The notes beneath the pieces were generated by a model. It saw only the letters and a program-made list of their open reading frames with translations, was not told where the DNA came from and did not search any database. Both the position numbers and the translations under genes were made by a program. Source: Hymenoscyphus infarciens (taxonomy: Eukaryota > Ascomycota > Leotiomycetes > Helotiales > Helotiaceae). Taken from it: a stretch of 39,456 nucleotides of DNA. Positions within the stretch are counted from its first letter, which is position 1, and every line of letters starts with the position of its first letter. The stretch lies in the NCBI GenBank assembly GCA_001414345.1, contig LLCB01000424.1, positions 1-39,456 on the forward strand, given 5' to 3'. Below, piece after piece: positions 1 through 11,750 of this stretch.

Positions 1-240
1 ATTCTAGGAATAGCTTTAATTATTCTATATAATTATTCTAGATAATTATATTATAAATCATTACTTTTATACTAAAAGGCCACATTTCAGTACTATATTT
101 ATACACTTTTATGCCTAAAATTTATCCCATAATAACGCCAACAGCCATATTACGCTTTACGCCAAATGAGCGTTTCGTATTGCTTTACGAAACGTAAGAA
201 TAAGCATCCCTAGTGAAGAGATATTGTTATAATGTATACG
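1..240. other. AT-rich, partly RIP-like left edge
   Basis: The first 120 bases are strongly A/T rich, but some CpA and TpG remain (for example around 57-61 and 81-90), so the mutation is lighter than in the main AT blocks. No coding frame is visible. It probably is the eroded end of a repeat lying mostly outside the window. A perfect hairpin lies at 171-194. Confidence 0.4.
171..194. repeat. Perfect 9-bp inverted repeat (hairpin)
   Basis: The arm CGTTTCGTA at 171-179 is repeated as its reverse complement TACGAAACG at 186-194, with a 6-nt loop. Related CTTTACG words occur nearby at 153-160. It could be part of a transposon end or a simple palindrome; no function can be assigned. Confidence 0.55.
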
Positions 241-2083
241 AAGCTAGGAACTGACAGAAGTCGTCACGCGGCGAATAAGTACCGGTACAACTTCTACTTG
301 TAGTCTTCTTCTCGCGGGTCTTTTACCTCGCACGGCTTCCTGACCACGCGGCAAGCTGTAGCTAAAGTTACAGTGCAGTAATTCCCGTCGTAGGTTTGGG
401 AAGTATTATCCTAGCGGTGCATATGTTCCGATTTACACTTCCACCAGTGTTCGGTACAACGTTTGCTTAGGATAGGGTTGTCTCCTGCGCCGTGGAGGTG
501 CATGGTGACATTGGACGAACACTTCCGATGGAAAACTCGGTCGATTCAAAATACTAGGATTCTTGAATGATGTCGCTTTAGTATCCCCATTCAGATGGGA
601 CGTGATTGTTTTTATGCCTTGTAGGTACTGCTGTACATAATGTAGTGGATGAAACATGAAACTCGACCGAGGTAATGTGTTCTTATTAGTTTTAGGCAGT
701 GTCTTTAGAGAATACCCGAGGTGAGAGCACGTGACTCTTCGTCTAAATCGCTAAAGATGCTCTGTCCGTTGATAATGTAGAGTGCCAGAATTGTTGATTA
801 ATTCAAAACAAGCTTGATGGGAAATTCGATGTGACGATGTCAAAATCTCAATGCAAGTCTGACTTCATTTTCTCCCCACTTCTGGATCTTGCCCCTCCAG
901 CCCCTCCATTCTTTCATGGTTGGGTCATCATGACTGTCAAAAATCAATCAGCGACCAAGTAGGCGGACTCGAAAGATAAGATCCGTCAGATCCGTCAAAT
1001 CCAGTCCCAAAAATCTAAAAGTTCCCCGGGTGGCCTGTCCATGAACTCCACGTGTGATATTGTTCCGCCTGACGAACCGGAAACCATTCCAGAACCGATG
1101 TCTCTGCTCCGTGTGCGATGGTGATGCCCTCTCGGCTCGGCAAGTGGGTGTGGAATCTGATGTTCATCTAGTAGTACTTACTTGGAGGGGGGTACCTTAC
1201 TTAGTGGTACGCCATACTTACTGCAGTGTATCATTTCGAAGCTTCCCGGCAAATTGGATCAGACCTGTCGGTCACGGTCAGTCGTAACTGCTATTGACTC
1301 TGACTCTCGTCCATGGGCTGTCAAGGCCGGTCAAGGGAACTTCGTAAAAGACTTCAACTGGTCTCCGTATCAAGTCGAATCGATCGGTTGGGGAACTACC
1401 TCCGTAGTAGATACTAGTACGTGTAGTGAGAACAGGTCGGAGGTGGAGGTCAACGCAACGCCAACTTGGTGACTTCTCCAGAAACAGGAGGTCCACCGCT
1501 CTTGCCCCTTTGGTCGATGGCCCACATTTCCCCCGCCTGGGTCCGCATCTGCACCTCTCAACCAGTCGCATCTCGGGAAATTGATAGACTTGTTCCATCC
1601 CACCTCATCGTTCGCGAGCATTCCCAAACTGAGCCAAAGACTCGAATTCCAGCATCAATGGAAATGATGGATGCAAGCACCACCCAGCCCAAATCTCGCC
1701 TCGCCAGCAGGAACAGCTACGGACTAAGACATGCTAACGAAAAGCCTCGACATGATGAATATAAGGAACCCACCATTTCCCCCGGTTGAGGGGGACAGAG
1801 AGATGAAAAAGTAAGAATTGGCAGCAATTATACCACACCACAGAAAAAGTCTTAACGACACCGACTGCTCCGAACGACACCTCCACCGCCCCTTGCTACT
1901 CGCTTCGTAAGGACTGTTGACCACGTTTCGACCATCACACCTTGCCAGATAGAGCACCTTTGCCAGGTGGTCTGGAAATAACCAGCTGGTGGAACATTGA
2001 AATTCTCCGGCTGCCCCTTCTCCTCCTCTCAGCCTCCTTCTAAAGGACGCTTCTTTCAACGAATTTCTTTTTTGGTGCTTCAG
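241..2083. other. GC-balanced stretch without a confident gene
   Basis: This part has normal base composition, but the open frames are short, overlap on both strands and show no recognisable motif. The 3' portion probably holds the 5' UTR, promoter and perhaps the first exon of the gene that continues from about 2084. One candidate first exon is ATG at 1803 with a GTAAGA donor at 1811; joined to an acceptor at 2083 it would be in frame with the next exon. That intron of about 273 nt would be long for this genome, so I give it low weight. A small direct repeat (GATCCGTCA) lies near 980-998. Confidence 0.4.
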
Positions 2084-3217
2084 CTTGTTTGCCCCCCGCC
2101 GACCGAGCGGTCGGATCGATGACGATTACGAGAAGACCAACAGTGTACGACCAGAGGGAGAGGAGACTCAGAATGGAGACTTTATTGAGGAATACCACGT
2201 GTAGCAAAGGGCACACGCATCCACCCTGGAACACGACTGGCGTCTTACGCATCGAAAAATGCGAATCGATATGTGGTTTTTGCCAAAAGGAGACCAAGAC
2301 CGCGGCGAATCTCCGAAAGGTAACGTCCCCTCGATCACGGTTGATAAATTAAACTGCCAAGCTAATCGATTTAAAAGCACGTAGCCATCCACATCAAGAA
2401 TGAGAGACTCAGTCTGGCAATTGCCGAGGGCTCGAGTGGACGGGGGAGACTGTATGTGGAAATCCCCGTTTTGTTCAAGGTACAATTGCTAACTCCGAAT
2501 AGCGAAATGCCACAATCATTTGAACGAGAATCTTCCTCGTCATCACGACTTTCTTACTTTTCCGATGAGCAAGATGCAAGTTTAAATCCAAGGAGGAGTG
2601 GTGGTCTAATAAGAGCACGATCATCGAATCATGGAGCAACTGCAGATCCATTTTCTCCTTCCGCCGTCTTAATGTCGATGCACCAACCACATTCCCATTC
2701 TGGAGTCTCCAGAATCTACCCATCCGCCTCAACATCAATCTCAAGTTCCCAAGGAATCACTGCCTCACGTCATCAGCCCATCTACAGCTACCCCTACTCC
2801 ACCTCCTCAAACCCCCCCACCTCCCAAATCGCCCAACCAAATTCCCAAGTCTACTCGGAACTCAACACGCATTATCCTTACCCAGAAAAAGACCTCTTCC
2901 GCGTCCTCCGCGAACACAACATCAGCACCAAAACAGCATGGACCGTCATCCCCGCCTCGGAAGGCACTCGTGTTCTCGAGTTATGTAAATCGCTGTCCGT
3001 GGCGCAGGAAGTTGGTCGGGGGTCTTCGTTGGCCAATACGCCTATGCCCTGTTATCATCGGGAAACGTTGTATGATGAGGAGTGGCAGGCGCATATGAGG
3101 GATGTGCATGGGGTTTTCTTCTTGTGGCCTGAGACGTGGATGAAGAGGATTGAGGTTGTGGATTTGGAACCTTATGGGGGCGATATTGGGGGGATTAATA
3201 ATTTGATGATGGAGTGA
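2084..3217 (+). CDS. Multi-exon gene of unknown function (5' end uncertain)
   Basis: I do not recognise this protein. The best model joins exons 2084-2144, 2205-2319, 2385-2451 and 2503-3217, the last ending in TGA. Introns are 60 nt (GTACGA...TAG), 65 nt (GTAACG, branch GCTAATC, acceptor CGTAG) and 51 nt (GTATGT, branch GCTAAC, acceptor ATAG), and all joins keep one frame. The last three exons give about 298 residues: a charged N-terminal part (it includes LEHDWRLTHRKMRID), then a Ser/Pro/Tyr-rich low-complexity middle, then a folded-looking C-terminal part containing AWTVIP, CYHRETLYDEEW and GVFFLWPETW. No signal peptide or membrane segment is visible. The 51-nt intron is a multiple of three and open in frame, so 17 residues may be retained. 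The first intron also removes an in-frame TAG at 2202-2204; if it is not spliced, the gene is broken there. The true start codon was not found. Confidence 0.6.
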
Positions 3218-4340
3218 GGAGAGGCCCACTGAGGGAAAAGGAAATTAAACTGAACGAACTCAGGTCCGAGACTTTGTTGGATGAGCGGCTTCGTGTCCGC
3301 GATCAATCATGGCGGAGTAGAGACGTCAGAGACAGAGGTTTTCGGAATTCAAAATTCTACGGCTCCTGTTTTTGAAGTTCTACAGACTTCTACGAGACGA
3401 GGACAACAAAAGAAACTTAGTCTACCCTTTCCACCCAACCAGCCGACTCGGATCAATCAACGGAATCTGTTAAACCACTCAATTGATTTATCGATCACTT
3501 GGCTTGGGTTTGACCAGCTGGCGAGCTTTCATGGCTTGTCATGGGTATGACACAGGCCAACCCTGCGAGGGAACAGAGGAAGGAAGCATCGTGTTTATAA
3601 ACACTCACGGGAACCCAAGAGTAAGATAGGATCCTACCCGTGTATGAAGTGTGAGGGAGATTATTCGTTGTCTGTCATGGATTGAGCGAGGGCTTGAAGC
3701 CGTATAATTATGTACTTGTGCCATACCAGAAAACCAGCACGCGAGAAGGATTTGTATTGTGTGTGGGACTTGATACGAAATACCCCAAAGTCGGTCCATT
3801 GTGTCTGGTAATCTTTATTTAGAGAGAAGAAAGGAAGGATAGTGGAGTAGACGGAATAGAAAGGACAATATATATAATTTGATCTTGCTTTTTTTAATCT
3901 TCTGGCTTCGTCTGGGAGCTTCAATTTCAATTGTCGCTAACTTCTCTTATAATAACACGACGGGTCTCTTTCCACAGCAGTTCTTGTTTTACTTTCCGGT
4001 TTTTGCTTTCATTGGATGGGCATCCTAAATAATTTCCCCTCATCTCACAATGTATTATCGCGCAAGCACCCGCTTTTGAGCTGGGGGTCCAATGGAGGAA
4101 TCGCACTGTCTTTCACTGTTTCGTTGGGGAAAGAAAGACATCAGAGTAGTGGTCTACTATTTGGTTTGTGGTTCGTATGCGTTTGGTGTATAATTTTGTG
4201 ATAGTTTGTTGAGGTTCATCCCTGAATGGAGTGAGGTGAGGTACTGGGTGTTTAGGTGTTTTGTATAGTGGGTTCCTCTCTAGTCATACCTTGTCATTCC
4301 CCTCTGGCGGGTAAAGCATACCAGGTCTCACTCACCAAAT
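3218..4340. other. Intergenic region, 3' side of the unknown gene
   Basis: This holds the probable 3' UTR of the preceding gene, then about 1 kb of GC-balanced DNA with only short overlapping frames on both strands. I see no domain or splice-supported gene. Composition changes abruptly at about 4330-4345, where CpA-containing sequence (TCACTCACCAAATAAC) gives way to RIP-saturated DNA. Confidence 0.5.
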
Positions 4341-4344
4341 AACT

Positions 4345-6960
4345 TAAAAGATATTTCTACTACTTTATCTAAGAGCTATCTACTTAAGATAATTATAAAT
4401 AGTAGAGAGTCTATTCTCGAGCTATAAAGACCTCTCTAGTTCTATACTTCTATTTATACTATCTAAGCCTTTTCTTATTACTTTATTACTTTTACTAAGA
4501 GTCTTTTACCTCTTCTAGTAATTCTCTTAACTTAAATATAGTATATACTAACTATTTAGAATAACTACTATAGTTGTTACCTCTAATCTTAGATTAGTAT
4601 ATAGCTCTTACTTTCTTAAGATTATATATAATTCTATAGTATATCTAGAGTAGAGGTTCTCTAATATTAGTAAGTATATAATATCGACTTTAGAGGCTTT
4701 CTCGATTAGTTTAGTAGTTTATAAATACTACTATTAAGTAAATAAGCTATATAAGTCTTTATCGTCGATACTAGTATATTACTATATCTAATATAGCTTT
4801 TTTATAAAAAGTCGAGAGATTTAAAACTCTAATAGTTATAAAAAGAGATATTACTACGTCGCTTTTTAACTTAAACTTAGCTTTATAAATAGTTCTAGAA
4901 ATAACAGAACTACTAGAACTTCGTAGAATCTACTATCTATAGATATTAAGTCTTTATATCTCTAGCTAGTACTCGTTAAAATATAATCTTCTTTTAAAAA
5001 GCTATATAAGTTCTAAGACTCTCTTTTTCTCTCTCTTTCGCTCTCTTCTTCTTCTTATACTAATTATTAATATACTCTCTTTTATTTCTTTCTAGTATAC
5101 TAATAAGATTAATCGCTTATAGGCTTATTCTCTTTCTATACTAATCTATAGTAGTAGACTTATTTATATTATAATAATATTCTCTCTCTATATACTAATT
5201 AGTAATTAATCGTAGATTTATCTTTCTATCTTCTATATTAAGAACCTTAGAGTAGACTTCTAGCTTAATATATTATAAATTAATATATCTTCTACTAATA
5301 GTTTATATATAATCTCTTTTCTAAACTATTCTATTATTATTTTTCTTATTATTAGATATACTTAAGCTTTTATATATAAGACAGTCTTACTTAGCTTTCT
5401 CTCTAATAATCTCTTTTATAATTCGTTTAATATTAGTAGAAGAATAGTATTTAAGTAAAAGTAATTATAATAAAAAAAAGATTAGAATTAATTAATAAAA
5501 GTAATAAGCTTTAAGAAAATAACTATAGTAGTACTAAGCGTAGAAGTAGTATTATATATATTATAGTCTCTATTAAAAGTAAATCTAAAGCTTTATCTTA
5601 TATCTTATATCTTTTATTACTTATTTTACTACTATAACTTAGCTTTATATTTAAGATAAATAACTTTTATAACTTTCTTCTTTTATTACCTAATCTATGA
5701 CTAAAGTTATATTTTATATATAAGTTATTTCTACTTTAAATTAACTAATTTACTCTTATTTCAATTCTTATTCTTAGAGCTATAATGTTTATCTTATAAA
5801 GAGAAAGCGATCTAGTTCTTCTTTTTAGTATTAAGTAATTATAAGATAGAGGCTTTATTAATATCTTATAACTAATTCTCTTAATCTTTATATTTATTAT
5901 TTACTAAAATAGTAGTAGTATTATTAATAAATTAAGTACTTTAAGCCTTTTAAGCTATTTTATAAGTAGTAGATTAATTAATATATACTCTTAAATTATA
6001 ATCTATCTTCTAGTATATATTATACTTATAATTTAATATTTAATAATTAATATATATTCTAACTTTTCTAAGATAGTTAAGAAGTATAATATACTTAGAA
6101 GAGGAAATATTATATATTAATAGAAGGTTATAAAACCTATTATTTAGTTTAAAAGATTACTTAATAAATATATCTATAGCTAGTAAGTAAATATCTTATA
6201 TAGAAGAATTATATAGTATTAAATATAAGATTCTAAATATATATAATAGAATAAGTATAAAGTAATTAATAATTATTAAAGTAGAGATAGAAATAAGTAT
6301 AAGTATTAAGATTAACTTAGTAATAACTTTTTTAAGATATATCGACTTAGTAAATATTCTCTTCTATAGTAGTAACTTTATACTTATTAGTATACTATTC
6401 TTCTTTCTTATAATTCTTCTATATATATAATATAACTTCTAAACTAACTTCTAGTAATATATAACGTTAATTAAGCTTTAATAATATCTATATATTAATC
6501 TCGCTAAGTATATTAAGTAATAGAAGATTATAAAAGAGCTTTTATATTAAATTAAACCTTTTTATAATATTACTTATATTAAAGCTAAATCGCGAGACTC
6601 TAAGAGAAAAAATCTTATATACTAAATAGGCGTTAGCTAGAATTATTTTAAGATATTCTATATATTTCTTATTACTTAACTTCTTCTTAAACTTCTTAAT
6701 TTAGTTTAAAGTCTTAGATTAAGCATTAGTATCTCTTACTTTATAAAAGTATTAGAAAAGCTACTTAGATTCTCTTCTATATTATACTCTAATATTATCT
6801 ATAATATATTAATAATATATAAGAATATAGACTTTTAATAGTATTTTAGTAATCTCTTTATAAAGACTTTTTTAATAATTACTAATTACTATCTACTTCT
6901 CTTTTTTAGATTATCTTCTTATAAAAGTTAGTAAAGTAATTACTATATAGAGAAAATACT
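4345..6960. repeat. RIP-degraded sequence, family not resolved
   Basis: The composition is the same CpA-free pattern as the rest of the block. I could not match any frame to a reverse transcriptase, integrase or transposase motif. The right part may belong to the element whose - strand remnant is described at 6970-7165. Confidence 0.5.
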
Positions 6961-6969
6961 ACTTCTACT

Positions 6970-7165
6970 ATCTTCTACTTTCTCTTAGTATAATAGTCTA
7001 TTATAGAATAAAAGTAGATTAGATAAAGAATTATCTAATAACTACTACTTTCTAAGTAAGAAGTATAGTATTAAAAGTCTTATACTCTTCTCTATAGTTC
7101 TAAGGAATTAAGTATCTATTTTAACCTTACTTTCTTATCTTATACTCTTAATATAGCTTTTATAA
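6970..7165 (-). repeat. Inverted homologue of the 9421-9600 sequence
   Basis: Read on the minus strand this segment closely resembles the plus strand at 9421-9600: both contain AAAAGCTATATTAAGAGTAT-like, GATACTTAATTCC and CTATAGAGAAGAGTATAAG words in the same order. After undoing RIP-type stops both give a related peptide frame. It is therefore a second, inverted and diverged copy of the same unidentified element. The limits are approximate. Confidence 0.5.
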
Positions 7166-7399
7166 TCGCTAGAGTTATAAGCTTAGTTAGTAGATAAAAT
7201 ACTACTTCTACTACGCTAGTTATATTAGCTTTATCTTCTCTTTATCTATCTTTACCTTTCTTTTTAAAGTATTACTTTTATAATAGTAAGCTTACTCTTA
7301 ACTAAAAAGGTCCTTCTTACTAACTAAAGCTTATAGCTTATATAATATAACTACTTCTGTTATATTATCTACTAAGAAAGAGTTTAAGAATACTTTAAT

Positions 7400-9053
7400 C
7401 TAAATAGCTTTAATACTAAGAACATCGATAAGCTTAAAAGATCTTATCTTATAATTAAAGAGGTTATAATTAATAGAAATATAAGACTTAAAGAAGTATA
7501 GCTTATATTAAATAAAGCCTAGAATATACTCGTAGTAGCTTACTATATAAGAAGAGATTAACTAAAATAACTACTCTTAGTAATATCTAATAATATTAAA
7601 AAAGACTTTAGAAATAATACTAAAAGATATACTTTTAAAATTAATAAGCTTTATAATATATAAAATAAGATCTATAAAGTTAGCTCTTAGATAAAAAGTA
7701 CTATAAACGAGTTTATACTCTTAAAAGCCTAATTCTTACTTAGATATACTAGGAAATCGCTTCTTAGAACCTAATTTAAAAGCTTAAGAATAATCTAGTA
7801 CTAATATTAGAAAGTATAGAAGAAAAATATATATAGAATACTAGAATATACTTACTTAAACTAAATTAGAGTCTATAAACTCTAATAACTAGTTCTTTAA
7901 CTAGAAATACTACTATAACTAAGTAAAAGAATTTTAACTCTTAAAGATTAAGAGTTTACTTATAGTAAAAGACTTCTTAGATATAGTTTACTAAATTATT
8001 CTTATCTAAGTAATAAGTTAAAAGATATAGTTAATTAATAATATAAAGCTTAAAAAACAAGTTATATTACTTAATAATCTTATTAAAATATTTATAGAGG
8101 TCTTATATAAATACTCTATATTAAAGACTAATAAGAAGACTAGTAGGATATTCTTAGTTCTTAAAAGTAGAAGTAATAACCTATCTAATTCTAAGAACAA
8201 AGCTTAAAATAAAGGTTCTAATAATAAGAAATGTTTATATAAAAATAGACAAGAATACTTTTAGAAACCTATTAAGTACTAAACCTTAGAATTTATACTT
8301 ACTAAGAAGTATAATCCTACTCTTAATAACCTTTTAGATAATAAGAAGTTAAAAGAGATTATATAGTACTTAGAAGTTCTATTTTAAATAGATCTTAAGA
8401 AGAAACTAATTAAAAGATTTCTTATAATATAATCTAAGTTTAGAAAAGGATTTATAAGCTTTACTAGTAATACTTAGAGATTATTAAAATACTTAGTTAA
8501 GAATATAAGTATTATAATCTTATTTTTAGAGCTTTTTACTAATCTAGAAAAGATAAACTAAGCTCTAAAACTAGGAATTTATACTTTCTTAGCTAAATAT
8601 ACTAAATATTTCTTTATAGATTTAATACTCTTTAATAATTATAAAGTAGTTTATCTAGTTAATAGTAAGAATATACTTATCTTAGAAACCTTTAAATATT
8701 CTAATAATATAGTAGAGTTAGAAACGACTAGTCTTCTAATTAGTAGAATAGGAATAAGAGTTATAAAGAATCTTTTTAAAAATAAGAGAGGAAGTAATTC
8801 TATAGATCTAACGCTTACTAATAATACTATTATTAAAGGATTTTATTCTAATATTATCTTAGAAGTATATATTAGAAAATCTAGAATATAGTATAATAGA
8901 TATAACTATTTACTATATTTTAAACTTATAAAGAATAATATAGTTATTAAATCTTTGATTTATATAATAAACTTAGTCTTATTTAAATAGAACTCTATTA
9001 ATAACTATACTAAGCTTTAAAATTCTTAAGCTATATTTACTTTAATATATCTA
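7400..9053 (+). pseudogene. Copia-type gag/protease remnant
   Basis: The plus-strand frame in this stretch is interrupted almost only by TAA and TAG. Its part at about 8580-8960 resembles the Copia protease and post-protease region. The downstream part (about 8760-9050) aligns base for base with the minus strand at about 15190-15430, which leads into a Copia reverse transcriptase, so both come from one Copia family. Homology stops abruptly near 9053, so this copy is truncated before integrase and reverse transcriptase. It is mutated beyond function. The 5' end is a guess from where the frame becomes readable. Confidence 0.5.
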
Positions 9054-9278
9054 AGGCTCTATTTAGATAAGATTATTTAGAAAGAATTATTTGAGATTAT
9101 TTAGAATTATTTAGCTCTAAATAATCCTAGATTATTTAGAAGAATTAATAATAATCTTAACCTCTAAACACCTCTATAGTTATTAATTCACCTCTCTTAT
9201 ATATCCTATCTATAAATTATAAAGAAGCTTCTACCTTTTATAACTGTCGGTATACTTAGAAGTAAGTAACTTTTCAAG
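9054..9278. repeat. AT-rich spacer with ATTATTTAGA repeats
   Basis: Between the Copia fragment and the LTR-like fragment, the word ATTATTTAGA and variants recur several times in both orientations (about 9075-9145). This may be the end of a DNA transposon or a simple degenerate repeat; no terminal repeats could be fixed. Confidence 0.3.
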
Positions 9279-9404
9279 TTAGTATATATAGAAACACGTA
9301 ACCTTCTCGCTTAAAGACTATTTAGATAGATATCGTAGCTAGCTTTACTCGGTATATATAAACGAATATATAACTCTTTTTATATTACTTTTATAACTAT
9401 AAGT
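9279..9404. repeat. Solo-LTR-like fragment
   Basis: This fragment matches the 182-bp LTRs at 22868-23049 and 25131-25312. It shares GTTAGTATATA at its start, then ACCTTCTCGCTTAA, ATCGTAGCTAGCTTTACT and CTTTTATAACTATAAGTT in the same order. It lacks about 50 bp of the 5' part and carries more C-to-T and G-to-A changes. It may be a solo LTR or the 5' LTR of the element whose decayed frame follows at 9823-11350. Confidence 0.65.
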
Positions 9405-9822
9405 TTAGCGATTACAGAAGCTATATTAAGAGTATAGAATAAGTAAAGTAAAGTTAAAGTAGATACTTAATTCCTAGAACTATAGAGAAGAGTATAAGGC
9501 TTTAAATACTATACTCTTTACTTAAAAGGTAGAGATTATTAAGTAATCCTTTATCTAACCTACCTTATTCTTATAATATACCTCTTAAATAACCTTTCCT
9601 AATTAAGAAAGCGTTATTTACTATATATATAGATTTAATAACCTAAACTCTTTCTTTTCTTTTTATAACTTTCTTAAAACTCTCCTACTACTACTAAACT
9701 ACTATAGCGTACGTTGTTTAATAAAAAACTATAGTATAAAGCTTATATTTATCTTTCTTAGGCTTTTATATTAACTAAAATAGCTTCTCTCCTAAATCTC
9801 TTATCTTCTAGATAGTAAGACC

Positions 9823-11350
9823 TCTATAAATAGTAAGTCTATACTTATTTATAAGTATTATAAAGCTAAAGTTATTAAGAAAAGTAAGTATTATAAAGAT
9901 AAAGTTAATAAAGAAGGTATTAAATATATAATTAATAGATTAGAACCTAGGTATTATATACTTATAAGTTCTTTTAAGTATATTAATCCTTATACTATAT
10001 TTTAGCTAACTATATAAGAATATTAAATATTAAATCCTTTATATATTTCCTCTTCTAGTCTAGTTATACCTTAAAGTAATATACTTAGTAGATTTTATAT
10101 TATTAATATTTCTAAGAATAACCTAAAAAAGTTAGTAATTATAAGCTTTAATTAATATTAAGCCTCTAAAGACGATCTTAAACCTAAAAAACTTCTTAAA
10201 AAGCTTCTAGCTATTAATACTAAGCTCTTAAACAAACTTCTTAGTAATAATATTAAGTATCTAACTATTAGTAGTAAGAGCTTACTTACTATATCTTCTA
10301 TTAAGAAAGCTTATTATAATATTTTAAATTTTTAAGAAATTTCTTATAAAAGCTATATTACTTCTATAGTAGCTAGTAAATTAACTAGCTACTACTATAA
10401 TATAAAGTTAGAAAAAGTAGTATATTATTTTAACTATACTATTAGATACTCTTATAAAGCGTTACTAAGTATCTATCTCCTTTTTATAATTACTTTAACT
10501 AAAAATCTTAAGAAATATTAGACTAATATTAGTAATAAAGTTTATATAAAGCTTTATTTAATTAGTCTTTTACTTTTTATTTTATTTCTTTAGCTAATTT
10601 TATAGATTTAGAAGTAAGAGAAGTTATATAGTATAATCTATATAAGACTTAAATAGAGTTTTAAAAGCTCTTAGTTATCCTCGGTTCTAAACTATACTTA
10701 TTATTATAAGAAGCTTAATAGTTTTTAAAGTCCTACTTCTAATAATAAACTAGATAGTAATACTTCTAAGGTTTTAAAATATAGTAACTATGTTCTTAAA
10801 AGTACTCCTTTTATAGCTTCTACTTTAAATAGTACTCTACTTATAAAAGCTAATACTTATAGTTAAACTAAGAGCTAGAGCACTTCTTATAAGAGTTCTA
10901 CTATTTATAGTAAAGATAATACTTCTTTCTCTAAATAGTAAAATTCTACTTAAAAGCTTTTAAAAGTTCTTTTTAAGAGCTATTTAAAAAAATCTATTTT
11001 AAAGTCTATTCTAAAAAAGACTATTTTAAAGAAAACTACTTCTATAAAGTTAGTTTCTAAGAAGTTATCTTCTAAGAAGCTTACTAATAACTATTCTAAG
11101 CGTTCTTTAAAAAGCTATAAGTATAAGAAGGATATTTTTAAGAGTAAGGAGTTTAAAGATAATAATAGTAATAATAAGTTTAATAGTATTAATCTTAGTA
11201 ATACTCTTAATAAAATAGGTATAGTACTTACTACTCTTAATAAAACTATTTCTTAGTTTTAGAAGAAGTATTATTAGTTAGTTAATATACTTTATATTTA
11301 TATAGTAGTAGTTAGTTTCTTTAAAACTTTATATTTATATTTAATAGCGC
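9823..11350 (+). pseudogene. Decayed Ser/Lys-rich reading frame, family unknown
   Basis: One plus-strand frame stays readable for about 500 codons. It is broken only by TAA and TAG at positions that could have been CAA, CAG or TGG before RIP. The N-terminal part is mixed and charged. The C-terminal third is very rich in Ser, Lys and Thr, with internal near-repeats such as KSILKSILKKTILKK and SKKLSSKKL. Such a basic tail would suit a nucleic-acid-binding Gag or an element accessory protein, but I recognise no domain. An LTR-like fragment lies about 400 bp upstream, so a Gag frame of the same element is a reasonable guess. It is not functional now. Confidence 0.4.
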
Positions 11351-11750
11351 TTTCTAGAAGAGTTTTATAATACTTAATTACTAAGTATATAATAATTAAA
11401 TAAATAAATAAAATCTAAAATAAGCTTATAATACTCTTTAAATAATTATAATATAAAAAAGAATAAAACTTCTTAAAAATATATAAATAAAATAATAAAG
11501 TAAAGTATAATAATATATAAAAATAATAAAAAGTGTTATTTACTATTCTAGAAGAGCGTTTTTAACCTAAAATTATAGTTTTAACTTAAAATTTAATATA
11601 CTTTTGCCTCTTAAAAGAGTGTTTTACTAAGTAAATAAGTATCTTAGAAATTAAGTAAAGTTTTTAAATTTTTATTTAAATAAGTTTTTTATAAGTCTAT
11701 CTACTAATATATTATTTATTAGTAAATAAGTAACTTAGAAAGATCTCTTC
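11351..11750. repeat. RIP-degraded spacer
   Basis: CpA-depleted sequence with no readable frame on either strand. It may contain the 3' end or LTR of the minus-strand Copia element that follows, but I found no matching second LTR. Confidence 0.3.

Noticed and set aside
433..657. Minus-strand 74-codon frame
   Set aside because: Short, Arg/Pro-rich by composition, no motif and no splice-supported extension.
1054..1789. Several overlapping frames of 77-107 codons on both strands
   Set aside because: They overlap each other in different frames with no domain, start context or intron support; at most the right part is a UTR of the next gene.
3281..3550. Plus-strand 89-codon frame after the unknown gene
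   Set aside because: Lies in the probable 3' UTR and reads as random composition with no motif.
4016..4201. Plus-strand 61-codon frame
   Set aside because: Too short, no family resemblance, next to the RIP boundary.
8018..8200. Minus-strand Leu/Ile-rich 60-codon frame resembling a membrane segment
   Set aside because: Antisense to the Copia remnant in RIP DNA; the hydrophobicity is a by-product of AT-rich composition.
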